Source of the DNA: Hydrogenophaga sp.
GTDB lineage: Bacteria; Pseudomonadota; Gammaproteobacteria; Burkholderiales; Burkholderiaceae_C
Assembly: GCA_020047875.1 (NCBI GenBank)
Contig: JAIFNE010000009.1
Span: forward strand, 1 to 18,346
Length of the DNA: 18,346 nucleotides
Direction of reading: 5' to 3'
The notes under the pieces were generated by a model, which was given only the letters and a program-made list of their open reading frames with translations, did not search any database and was not told the DNA's origin. Within the stretch, counting starts at the first letter, position 1. Each line of letters begins with the position of its first letter. Below are positions 1 through 6,874 of the stretch, piece after piece. Made by a program: the position numbers and the translations under genes.

Positions 1-402
1 CTGGTCACCATCGTGTTCGACCTCACGGTGGCGGTGGAGCTGGGCCTGGTGCTCGCGGTGGTGCTGTTCGTGCGCCGCCAGAGCGATATTTTCCGAGTGG
101 ACCCGGTCGATGAAAGCGCGCAAGGCCTCACCTACGCGCTGTATGGCTCGCTGTTTTTCGGGGCGGTGGCCAAGATCGACCCCGTCGTGGCGCGGGTGGA
201 GCAAACCCCCGGCCCGCTCCATGTGGTGCTCGACGCCAGCCGCATGATCTCGCTCGACACCACCGGCCTGGACGCGCTGGAGCAGCTGCACAAGGCCATC
301 AGCAAGCGGGGTGGCCAGCTGGGCATGGTGGGCCTGAACCCGCAACCGCTCTCACTGATCCAGCGCTCGGGATTTGCCGAACACCTGCACCCCTGCCGCT
401 GA
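1..402 (+). CDS. SulP-family anion transporter, C-terminal fragment with STAS domain (partial, 5' end outside window)
   Basis: The reading frame is open from base 1 and ends at TGA 400-402, so only the last ~133 residues are visible. The fragment begins with the end of a hydrophobic membrane segment (AVELGLVLAVVLFV) followed by a basic VRRQ turn. A cytoplasmic STAS domain of about 90 residues follows, with the typical pattern of a hydrophobic strand (LHVVLDAS) and then SLDTTGLDALEQL, the helix-capping loop equivalent to the D-S-G-L region of STAS proteins. This arrangement (last TM helix plus STAS) is that of SulP/SLC26-type inner-membrane transporters, often sulfate or bicarbonate permeases. 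The substrate cannot be told from the fragment. The ATG at 13 lies inside the last TM segment and is not a real start. Confidence 0.88.
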   Translation: MVTIVFDLTVAVELGLVLAVVLFVRRQSDIFRVDPVDESAQGLTYALYGSLFFGAVAKIDPVVARVEQTPGPLHVVLDASRMISLDTTGLDALEQLHKAISKRGGQLGMVGLNPQPLSLIQRSGFAEHLHPCR

Positions 403-477
403 GGGCTGCGGGCACCACAACACACCCCGGCCCCGCCAGCGCCAGCCGGTAAACTCGGTGCTTTCGCCGGTACGACC

Positions 478-690
478 ATGTCCATCTTCGCCCGCCCCCA
501 CTACACCTCCGACGCCACCAACTTCATCAACCAGCTGAAGAAGGACAAGCCCGAGCTGGAGCAATCGCAGCGCAAGGGCCGCTCCCTGCTGTGGGACAAA
601 CGGATCGACCGCGAGTTTCAGGCCGAGGCCGACGCGGCCGAGGTGGCCCAGCAGCCCTACGTCTACCAGACGCAAACCAAGCCGAGCTGA
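478..690 (+). CDS. DUF3460 family small protein
   Basis: This is a 70-residue, soluble, charged protein beginning MSIFARPHYTSDATNFI and containing KKDKPELEQSQRKGRSLLWD. I recognise this pattern as DUF3460, a small family of unknown function largely confined to betaproteobacteria. There is no signal peptide, membrane segment or cysteine. It sits 37 bases upstream of scpA on the same strand, a pairing I believe recurs in Burkholderiales, so co-transcription with scpA is likely. The upstream gap (403-477) holds a TAAACT hexamer at 450-455 that could act as a -10 box, but no convincing -35. No strong Shine-Dalgarno precedes the ATG. The function is unknown; recognition of the family is from memory of its sequence pattern. 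Confidence 0.85.
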   Translation: MSIFARPHYTSDATNFINQLKKDKPELEQSQRKGRSLLWDKRIDREFQAEADAAEVAQQPYVYQTQTKPS

Positions 691-727
691 GCCCATTGCG
701 CGCCCGGTCGCCTGCCTGAGTGCCCCC

Positions 728-1585
728 ATGCGCAGCGACGCCACCGCCACCCTCGACCCCGCGCCCAACGGGCTGGACACGGGTTTGCCCGAGGTAATCG
801 ACCAGGTGGCCCTGGCGCGGCTCTATGGCGAGCCGCTGTTTGCGATGCCGCGCGACCTGTACATCCCGCCCGATGCACTGCAGGTTTTTCTGGAGGCCTT
901 TGAAGGCCCGCTCGACCTGCTGCTCTACCTGATTCGCAAGCAGAACTTCAACATTCTCGACATCCCGATGGCGGCGGTGACCCGCCAGTATTTGAGCTAT
1001 GTCGACGAGATTCGCACCAGCAACCTGGAGCTGGCGGCCGAATACCTGCTGATGGCGGCGATGCTGATCGAGATCAAGTCGCGCATGCTGCTGCCACCCA
1101 AAAAGGTGGCCGAGGGCGAAGAAGGCGAAGATCCGCGCGCCGAGCTGGTGCGCCGGCTGCTTGAGTACGAACAGATGAAGTTGGCCGCGCAGCGCATTGC
1201 CGAGTTGCCGCAGTACGGCCGCGATTTCCTGCGCGCCCAGGTTTATGTGGAGCAGTCTCTCGCCCCGCGCTTCCCGGATGTGCATGTGCTGGATCTGCAA
1301 AACGCCTGGCGCGACATTCTCAAGCGCGCCACGCTGGTACAGCACCACCGGATCAGCCGCGAACAGCTCTCGGTGCGCGAACACATGGGCATGGTGCTGC
1401 GCCGGCTGCAAGGACGGCGGTTCGTCGAATTCGGCGAGCTGTTCGACCCCAGCCGCGGCGCGCAGGTGCTGGTGGTCACCTTCATTGCCATGCTGGAGCT
1501 GGCCAAGGAAACCCTGATCGAGCTGACCCAGGCTGAGGCATTTGCACCCATCTACGTTCGCCTGGCCTACACCCCGAGCGAATGA
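728..1585 (+). CDS. scpA: Segregation and condensation protein A (kleisin subunit ScpA)
   Basis: ScpA is the kleisin that bridges the Smc ATPase heads and recruits ScpB in the bacterial condensin complex, which compacts and segregates the chromosome. The 285-residue product has the family signature FEGPLDLLLYLIRKQ at about residues 58-72, followed by NILDIPMAAVTRQYLSYV. An internal helical block follows (AAEYLLMAAMLIEIKSRMLLP), with an acidic linker (EGEEGEDPRAELVRRLLEYEQ). The C-terminal winged-helix part includes RFVEFGELFDPS and a helix near VVTFIAMLELAKETLIELTQ. The N-terminal ~57 residues before the signature are longer than in Firmicutes. An ATG at 845 would shorten the protein, but the preceding residues (LARLYGEPLFAMPRDLYIPPDALQVF) look like the conserved betaproteobacterial extension, so the start at 728 is kept. 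No scpB lies in the window. Confidence 0.95.
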   Translation: MRSDATATLDPAPNGLDTGLPEVIDQVALARLYGEPLFAMPRDLYIPPDALQVFLEAFEGPLDLLLYLIRKQNFNILDIPMAAVTRQYLSYVDEIRTSNLELAAEYLLMAAMLIEIKSRMLLPPKKVAEGEEGEDPRAELVRRLLEYEQMKLAAQRIAELPQYGRDFLRAQVYVEQSLAPRFPDVHVLDLQNAWRDILKRATLVQHHRISREQLSVREHMGMVLRRLQGRRFVEFGELFDPSRGAQVLVVTFIAMLELAKETLIELTQAEAFAPIYVRLAYTPSE

Positions 1586-1664
1586 CCACCCCCACGCTCC
1601 GCCGCTGCGCGGGTCGCTGCCCCCCAAAGGGGGCGCGTTTCGCCTTGGGGCGGCCCGGCGGCGA
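1586..1664 (+). repeat. GC-rich interspersed intergenic repeat, Comamonadaceae type (probable)
   Basis: The gap between scpA and nadB is filled by a GC-rich, locally self-complementary block. It contains a C-run/AAA/G-run hairpin (CCCCC at 1621-1625 pairing with GGGGG at 1629-1633), preceded by CGCTCCGCCGCTGCGCGG and followed by CTTGGGGCGGCCCGGCGGCG. From memory, near-identical blocks occur many times between genes in Comamonadaceae genomes. Only one copy is in this window, so repetition is not shown here. Position and strand of the unit edges are approximate. It could act as a transcript-end hairpin or mRNA stabiliser, but there is no T-tract after the hairpin. Confidence 0.6.
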
Positions 1665-1684
1665 AACCATTCTGAGTCCCTGAC

Positions 1685-3289
1685 ATGAGCACCACACACC
1701 ATTTCGACGTTCTCATCATCGGCAGCGGCCTGGCTGGTCTGACCGCTGCGCTCAAGCTGGCGCCCACGCACCGGGTGGCCGTGGTCACCAAACGAGGCAT
1801 CTCCGACGGCTCCAGCAACTGGGCGCAGGGCGGCATTGCAGCCGTGCTGGCCGAGGGCGACAGCGTCGCCTCGCATGTGGACGACACCCTGGTGGCCGGC
1901 GCCGGGCTGTGCGACCTGGAGGCCACCCAGTTCACCGTGGAGCACGCGCCCGCAGCCATTGCCTGGCTGCAAGAACTTGGTGTGCCGTTTTCGCAAGACA
2001 AGGGAGCGCTGCACCTGACCCGAGAGGGCGGGCACAGCCACCGGCGCATCGTGCACGCCGCCGACGCCACCGGCGCCGCGGTGCAAAAGACGCTGAGCGA
2101 GCGCGCGCGCGCCACGCCCAGCATCCGCTTCTTCGAAAACCACATGCTGGTCGACCTGATCACCGACGCCAAGCTCGGGCAGCGGCCATTCCCTGGCACA
2201 CCGGGTCGATGCCATGGCGCGTATGTGCTCGATGTCGAGCACGATGTGATCGAAACCTTCCAGGCGCCACACACCATCCTCGCCACCGGTGGCGCAGGCA
2301 AGGTGTACCTCTACACCACCAACCCCGACACCGCCACCGGCGACGGCATTGCCGCCGCCTGGCGTGCCGGCTGCCGCGTGGCCAACATGGAGTTCATCCA
2401 GTTCCACCCGACCTGCCTGTACCACCCGCACGCGAAAAGCTTTCTCATCACCGAGGCGGTGCGCGGCGAGGGCGGCCAGCTCAAACTGCCCGAGCGCCTG
2501 GGCGGGCATCGCTTCATGCCCGATCACGATCCCCGCGCCGAACTGGCGCCGCGCGATGTGGTGGCACGCGCCATCGACTTCGAGATGAAGAAGCACGGCC
2601 TGGACTGCGTGTACCTCGACATCTCACACCAGCCGGCGGCGTTCATTCAGGAACACTTCCCCAACATCCTGGCGCGCTGCGCCGAGCTGGGCATCGACAT
2701 CACGAAAGAGCCGATTCCGGTCGTCCCCGCCGCCCACTACACCTGCGGCGGCGTGGTGACCGATCTCGCCGGCCGCACCGACCTGGCCGGCCTGTACGCG
2801 GTGGGCGAGACCACCTGCACCGGCCTGCACGGCGCCAACCGACTGGCCAGCAACTCGCTGGTGGAGTGCATGGTGTTTGCGCAAGCGGCGGTGGCGGCCA
2901 TCGCCACCGCGCCCACCACACTGCCACCGGCGCTGCCGCTGTGGGACGACAGCCGCGTGACCGACGCTGACGAGATGGTGGTGATCTCGCACAACTGGGA
3001 CGAGTTGCGCCGCTTCATGTGGGACTACGTGGGCATCGTGCGCACCGACAAGCGCCTGGAGCGCGCCGCCCACCGCATCACACTGCTACAGCGCGAGATT
3101 CACGAGTTTTACGCCCAGTTCCACGTCACCCGCGACCTGCTGGAACTGCGCAACCTGGTGCAGGTGGCCGATCTGATCGTGATGTCGGCCATGATGCGCC
3201 ACGAAAGCCGCGGCCTGCACTTCAGCCGCGATCACCCGGATCTGCTGCCCGAAGCCAAGCCCACCATTCTGGTACCGCCGGCGCGCTGA
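1685..3289 (+). CDS. nadB: L-aspartate oxidase
   Basis: NadB oxidises L-aspartate to iminoaspartate with FAD, the first step of de novo NAD synthesis; NadA then condenses iminoaspartate with dihydroxyacetone phosphate. The 534-residue length matches the family (~540). The N-terminal dinucleotide-binding fold is DVLIIGSGLAGLTAAL (GxGxxG at residues 13-18). It is followed by the family block GSSNWAQGGIAAVL and by REGGHSHRRIVHAADATG. The catalytic and substrate region includes MEFIQFHPTCLYH, ITEAVRGEGG, HYTCGGV and NRLASNSLVECMVF, which carry the His, Glu and Arg residues shared with succinate dehydrogenase/fumarate reductase flavoproteins. The SNWAQGG and NSL blocks favour aspartate oxidase over fumarate reductase. 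A helical C-terminal domain follows. It starts just after the intergenic repeat with only a weak ribosome-binding site. nadA and nadC are not in the window. Confidence 0.96.
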   Translation: MSTTHHFDVLIIGSGLAGLTAALKLAPTHRVAVVTKRGISDGSSNWAQGGIAAVLAEGDSVASHVDDTLVAGAGLCDLEATQFTVEHAPAAIAWLQELGVPFSQDKGALHLTREGGHSHRRIVHAADATGAAVQKTLSERARATPSIRFFENHMLVDLITDAKLGQRPFPGTPGRCHGAYVLDVEHDVIETFQAPHTILATGGAGKVYLYTTNPDTATGDGIAAAWRAGCRVANMEFIQFHPTCLYHPHAKSFLITEAVRGEGGQLKLPERLGGHRFMPDHDPRAELAPRDVVARAIDFEMKKHGLDCVYLDISHQPAAFIQEHFPNILARCAELGIDITKEPIPVVPAAHYTCGGVVTDLAGRTDLAGLYAVGETTCTGLHGANRLASNSLVECMVFAQAAVAAIATAPTTLPPALPLWDDSRVTDADEMVVISHNWDELRRFMWDYVGIVRTDKRLERAAHRITLLQREIHEFYAQFHVTRDLLELRNLVQVADLIVMSAMMRHESRGLHFSRDHPDLLPEAKPTILVPPAR

Positions 3290-3314
3290 ACCTGCGGCCG
3301 CGCGGCGGTTGCCG

Positions 3315-4172
3315 TTACTTCGCGGCGTTGGGGAAGAACAGCTGTTCGCCGCCGATCTTGTAGCCCGCGATCGCGGCCTGTCCAGCGGCACCGGTCACCC
3401 AGTCCACGAACTTCTGGCCGTCGGCGGTCTTCACGTGAGGGTGCTTGGCCGCGCTCACCAGCATCACGCCATATTGGTTGAACAGGCGCTGATCGCCTTC
3501 CACCAAAACGGTCAACTCACCGCGGTTCTTGAAGTTGAGCCAGGTGCCGCGGTCGGTGAGCACATACCCGTTGCTGGCCGCGCCCATGTTCAGCGCCGGC
3601 CCCATGCCGCAGCCGCATTCCTTGTAGCCGCTGCCTTTGGGGGCGTTGTCGCCCAGCAGCTTCCAGAAACGCAACTCGGCGGCGTGGGTGCCGCTTTTGT
3701 CGCCACGGGAAATGAAGGCCGCGTTGGCCGCCGCCACTTTCTTCAGGCCTTCCACAATGTCTTTGCCCTTGGCGCCGGCTGGGTCGGCCTTGGGGCCCAC
3801 CAGCACAAAGTCGTTGTACATCACGTCCTGGCGCTTGGCGGCAAAACCATCGGTCACAAACTTGTCTTCGGCCACCTTGTCGTGCACAAACAGCACGTCG
3901 GCATCGCCCCGGCGCGCCATGTCGATGGCCTGCCCCGTGCCCAGCGCCACCACTTTGACGTCGATGCCGCTGGCCTGTTTGAACGCCGGCAACAGATGGC
4001 TGAACAGACCGGACTGCTCAGTGGACGTGGTGGACGCGACCACGATGCTGGCTTGCGCCATGGCCGAGGCACCAGCCAGCAGCCCCGCCGACAGCGTGCC
4101 CGCGGCCAGCAGCGCCTTGACCATGCCCCGGCGGGATGGGCTACGGAAATACAGGGAATAAGAGGCTTTCAT
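3315..4172 (-). CDS. tupA: Tungstate ABC transporter, periplasmic substrate-binding protein TupA
   Basis: This is a 285-residue periplasmic binding protein that delivers tungstate to TupBC. The start at 4172 is chosen because it gives a sensible signal peptide, has a good ribosome-binding site (AAGGAG eight bases upstream) and overlaps the tupC stop as ATGA; the same frame stays open further upstream, but that part is out-of-frame tupC. The signal peptide contains SRRGMVK (residues 13-19) followed by a hydrophobic stretch and an AMAQA cleavage region near residue 40, consistent with Tat export. The mature protein opens with ASTTSTEQSGLF, the oxyanion-binding TTxT/S segment of TupA. VKVVALGTGQAIDMARRGD, ADVLFVHD, GMGPALNMGAA and LTDRGTWL follow, all typical of TupA rather than molybdate ModA. 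Molybdate binding cannot be excluded from sequence alone. The gene converges on nadB. Confidence 0.9.
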   Translation of the reverse strand: MKASYSLYFRSPSRRGMVKALLAAGTLSAGLLAGASAMAQASIVVASTTSTEQSGLFSHLLPAFKQASGIDVKVVALGTGQAIDMARRGDADVLFVHDKVAEDKFVTDGFAAKRQDVMYNDFVLVGPKADPAGAKGKDIVEGLKKVAAANAAFISRGDKSGTHAAELRFWKLLGDNAPKGSGYKECGCGMGPALNMGAASNGYVLTDRGTWLNFKNRGELTVLVEGDQRLFNQYGVMLVSAAKHPHVKTADGQKFVDWVTGAAGQAAIAGYKIGGEQLFFPNAAK

Positions 4173-4921
4173 GGGGTTTCTCCTTTGACAAAAGCACTGG
4201 CCTGCGGTGACTGGGCGTCGAGCAGGTCGGGGTTGAAAAACTCGTGCACGGGCAGATCGGCCAGCACCCGGCCCGCGTCCAGGCAGATGACTCGGCTGGC
4301 CAGGCGCTTGACCTGGCCCAGGTTGTGGCTGGCAAACACCAGGGTGGCCGGCCAGCGTCCAGGCGCGGCGGGTTCGTCGCCAAAAGCGCGAATCAAGGCT
4401 TCCACCTCGCGCTTGGCGTGGGGGTCCAGGCTGGCGGTGGGCTCGTCCAGCAGCCAGATGTCGGGCTGCAAGGCCCAGGCGCGCGCCAGCGCCACGCGCT
4501 GCTGCTGCCCGCCCGACAAGGCCCGCGCCGGGCGCTCGGCCAGATCGGACAACTCCGCCCGGGCCAGGGCCTGCAGCGCGCGCTGGCGCGTCTGCGCCCA
4601 GGGCAAGCCCGCCATCCACAGACCCAGTTGCAGGTTGTGTCGCACCGACAGCCGCAGCAGATAAGGCCGCTGGAACAGCATGGCCATGCGCACCCCCGGG
4701 GCCAGCTCGCGCTGGCCATTGGCCAGTGGCTGCAGGCCGTGCAGGCAACGCAGCAAGGTGCTTTTGCCACTGCCGTTGGGCCCCACCAGCGCGATGCGCT
4801 CGCCCGCGTGAACAGTCAGTGTCACCACTGACAAGGCGGGGCGCTGGGCGCCCGCCCCCAGCCGCACGCTGGCCTGCTGCAGCGCCAGCAAACGCGACCC
4901 ACTGGATGCAGGGGCGCTCAT
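4169..4921 (-). CDS. tupC: Tungstate ABC transporter, ATP-binding protein TupC
   Basis: This is the ATPase subunit of the tungstate importer, on the cytoplasmic face. The chosen start at 4921 gives 250 residues and forms an ATGA overlap with the tupB stop; an upstream in-frame ATG at 4999 lies inside tupB and is unlikely. All ABC motifs are present in order: Walker A GPNGSGKST, Q-loop LFQRPYLL, signature LSGGQQQR, Walker B IWLLDEPTASLD and H-loop FASHN. There is no C-terminal TOBE/mop domain of the kind ModC carries, which agrees with a TupC assignment. The stop codon overlaps the tupA start by four bases, so the three transport genes are probably translationally coupled. Confidence 0.88.
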   Translation of the reverse strand: MSAPASSGSRLLALQQASVRLGAGAQRPALSVVTLTVHAGERIALVGPNGSGKSTLLRCLHGLQPLANGQRELAPGVRMAMLFQRPYLLRLSVRHNLQLGLWMAGLPWAQTRQRALQALARAELSDLAERPARALSGGQQQRVALARAWALQPDIWLLDEPTASLDPHAKREVEALIRAFGDEPAAPGRWPATLVFASHNLGQVKRLASRVICLDAGRVLADLPVHEFFNPDLLDAQSPQASAFVKGETP

Positions 4922-5658
4922 GCGGTGGCCACCGGCAGGGGGCCGCCGTCCAGCCGCTCGCGCCAACGCCGCAGCATTGCCACCAGGCTGTTCAGACACA
5001 GCACGACCGCCAGCAGCACCAAGCCCAGGCCCAGCGCCAGCGGCAGATCGCCCTTGCTGGTTTCCAGCGCAATGGCGGTGGTCATGACACGGGTGAAGCC
5101 CTCGATGTTGCCGCCGACGATCATCACCGCGCCCACTTCAGACACCGCCCGGCCAAACGCGGTGATCAGCACGGTGAGCAGCGCATAGCGCTCGTCCCAC
5201 GCGACCAGCAGGCTGCGCAGCCCGGCGCCCGCGCCCAGTGAACTGAGCTGCTCGCCGTGCTGGCGGTCGATGTCTTCCACCACCTGACGGGTCAACGCGG
5301 TGACCAGGGGCAGCACCAGAATCGCCTGCGCCAGCACCATGGCCTGGAAGCTGAACAGCCACCCCAGAAAGCCCAGCGGGCCCGAGCGCGACAGCAGCAG
5401 GTAAATCACCAAGCCCACCACCACCGAGGGCACCGCCAACAAGGTGTTGAGCAGCGTCAGCACAGCGCCACGGCCCGGGAAGCGCGCCACCGCCAACCAG
5501 GCGCCCAGCGCCAGCCCCAACGGAAACGCCAGGGCGCACGCGGTGGCGCTGACCGCCAGCGAGCGGCCCACGATGGCCCACAAGGCCCCGTCGCCAGAGG
5601 CAATCAACTGCCCCGCTGTGGCCACACTGTCGTAAAAACTGCTCATGAAGCCGCGCAT
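4918..5658 (-). CDS. tupB: Tungstate ABC transporter, permease TupB
   Basis: This is the inner-membrane permease of the tungstate importer, 246 residues with about five hydrophobic segments (roughly residues 28-55, 63-85, 95-120, 155-180 and 203-228). The cytoplasmic coupling loop is SLGAGAGLRSLLVAWDERYA, followed by FGRAVSEVGAVMIVGGNI, a block characteristic of TupB/WtpB/ModB-type oxyanion permeases. It is the first gene of tupB-tupC-tupA. The start could be 5658 or the in-frame ATG at 5646 (MSSFYDS); neither has a clear Shine-Dalgarno. The operon is divergent from the regulator gene at 5747, with 88 bases between the two starts. Molybdate is the main alternative substrate. Confidence 0.88.
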   Translation of the reverse strand: MRGFMSSFYDSVATAGQLIASGDGALWAIVGRSLAVSATACALAFPLGLALGAWLAVARFPGRGAVLTLLNTLLAVPSVVVGLVIYLLLSRSGPLGFLGWLFSFQAMVLAQAILVLPLVTALTRQVVEDIDRQHGEQLSSLGAGAGLRSLLVAWDERYALLTVLITAFGRAVSEVGAVMIVGGNIEGFTRVMTTAIALETSKGDLPLALGLGLVLLAVVLCLNSLVAMLRRWRERLDGGPLPVATA

Positions 5659-5698
5659 GGTAACGGCCGGTGGGGCCTCTGGCTGTTGGGGTTGGCGA

Positions 5699-5720
5699 GG
5701 TATGAATCACCTTGCATAGC
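5699..5720. promoter_or_regulatory. Candidate operator: imperfect inverted repeat in the tupB/regulator divergent region
   Basis: GGTATG (5699-5704) and CATAGC (5715-5720) form an imperfect inverted repeat, five of six positions matching, around a 10-base centre. This recalls the TAT...ATA-type palindromes recognised by ModE-like proteins, but it does not match the E. coli ModE box. A weak promoter for the + strand gene could lie on top of it: TTGGCG at 5692-5697 and CATAGC at 5715-5720, spaced 17 bases. That would place the operator where binding could both autoregulate the regulator and control tupB. This is inference from one sequence. Confidence 0.35.
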
Positions 5721-5746
5721 CGCCCCATGCGGCACACTCGGGCCCC

Positions 5747-6844
5747 ATGCGACACGTTGAACTGGCCTACCAACTCATGGATCAGCGCGGCCCCGAGGCC
5801 CGGCTGCACAACCCGCTGATGGACACTCTGTGGGCGGTGCGGCGCGAGGGTTCCATCTCCGCTGCCGCGCGCGCGCTGAGGTTGTCATACCGGCATGTGT
5901 GGGGCCAGCTCAAGACCTGGGAGGTACAGGTGGGCCAACCGCTGATCGTGTGGGAGCGGGGGCAGGCCGCGCAGCTGACCCCGTTTGCCGAGAAGCTGTT
6001 GTGGACCGAACGGCTTGCCCAGGCCCGGCTGGGCGGCAAGATCGAGGCCCTGCGCGCCGATCTGGAGCGCACGCTGGCCCTGGCCTTTGAGCCCGACAGC
6101 CATGTGCTGAGCCTCTACGCCAGCCACGACGACGCTCTGCCAATGCTGCAGCGCCATGCCGCGGCGCACGCCAAACTTCACCTGGACATCCAGTTCTGCG
6201 GCAGCGTGGACGCCATCCGCGCGCTGAACGAAGGGCGTTGCGTGCTGGCCGGCTTTCACGCCCGCCAACACCCCGCCATGGACAGCCTGTTTGCCCGCGC
6301 TTACCGGCCTTTGCTGGAGCCGGGTCGCCACAAGCTGCTGGGCTTTGCGAAGCGCCGCCAGGGCCTGATCGTGGCGCCGGGCAACCCGCTGCGCCTGCAG
6401 GGCCTGCGCGATCTGAGTGGCCTGGAGCGCCGTTACGTCAACCGGCCTGTGGGCACGGGCACCCGGGTATTGCTGGAAGAGTTGCTACAAGCCGAAGGGC
6501 TGAGCATCAGCGACATCGGCACCGAGCCGCGCTGCGAGCCCTCACACGCGGCGGTGGCGCAAGCGGTGGCCAGCGGCCAAGCCGACGCGGGCCTGGGCAC
6601 CGAGGCCGCAGCCGCCGCCATGGGGCTGGGCTTTGTGCCGCTGGTGCAAGAGCAATACCACCTGGTGTGCCTGAAAAGCGCGCTGGACCAGCCACCGCTG
6701 CAGGCGCTGCGCCAGACCCTGGCCAGCGCCGCCTGGCAGGCCGAACTGGCCGCCCTGCCCGGCTACACGCCGGATGCCAGCGGCACGGTGCGCCCGCTCA
6801 CAGCCCTGCTGCCGTGGTGGAGCTTTGGCAAAACCACAGGCTGA
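5747..6844 (+). CDS. ModE/LysR-like HTH transcriptional regulator with PBP-like oxyanion-sensor domain
   Basis: This is a 365-residue one-component regulator. Residues ~21-85 form a ModE/LysR-type winged helix-turn-helix (GSISAAARALRLSYRHVWGQLKTWE, the recognition helix being in the second half), followed by the wing QPLIVWERGQAAQLT. Residues ~118-340 form a periplasmic-binding-protein-like domain of the PF12727 type, beginning LSLYASHDDALPML and including RYVNRPVGTGTRVLLEELL and a QAVASGQADAGLGTEAAA block. Such proteins are usually annotated as molybdate/tungstate-responsive regulators. Divergence from tupBCA suggests that it senses tungstate (or molybdate) and controls the transporter. In-frame ATGs at 5747 and 5777 are both possible starts. 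The HTH begins after both, so the choice does not alter the domains. No TOBE domain is present, unlike classical ModE. Confidence 0.85.
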   Translation: MRHVELAYQLMDQRGPEARLHNPLMDTLWAVRREGSISAAARALRLSYRHVWGQLKTWEVQVGQPLIVWERGQAAQLTPFAEKLLWTERLAQARLGGKIEALRADLERTLALAFEPDSHVLSLYASHDDALPMLQRHAAAHAKLHLDIQFCGSVDAIRALNEGRCVLAGFHARQHPAMDSLFARAYRPLLEPGRHKLLGFAKRRQGLIVAPGNPLRLQGLRDLSGLERRYVNRPVGTGTRVLLEELLQAEGLSISDIGTEPRCEPSHAAVAQAVASGQADAGLGTEAAAAAMGLGFVPLVQEQYHLVCLKSALDQPPLQALRQTLASAAWQAELAALPGYTPDASGTVRPLTALLPWWSFGKTTG

Positions 6845-6874
6845 AGCAAGCCGCACCACACGGGCGCGCCAAGC

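Noticed and set aside
527..2596. Long antisense open frame (689 codons) across DUF3460, scpA and nadB
   Set aside because: It is the complement of well-supported genes in GC-rich DNA, where codon-position bias leaves stop-free shadow frames; its translation is low-complexity Gly/Ala/Arg/His-rich with no recognisable domain.
3290..3314. GC-rich palindromic sequence in the nadB/tupA convergent gap as a bidirectional terminator
   Set aside because: Only a short GCGGCCGC-type palindrome is present, with no stable stem-loop and no T-tract on either strand.
4173..4748. 192-codon N-terminal extension of the TupA reading frame
   Set aside because: It lies over the tupC coding region in another frame, and the internal start at 4172 has a good ribosome-binding site and a proper signal peptide.
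5723..5757. Direct repeat CCCCATGCG at 5723-5731 and 5743-5751, twenty bases apart, at the regulator start
   Set aside because: It is short and GC-rich; the spacing is not a multiple of three and the second copy includes the start codon. It is probably chance and is not part of the inverted repeat considered as operator.
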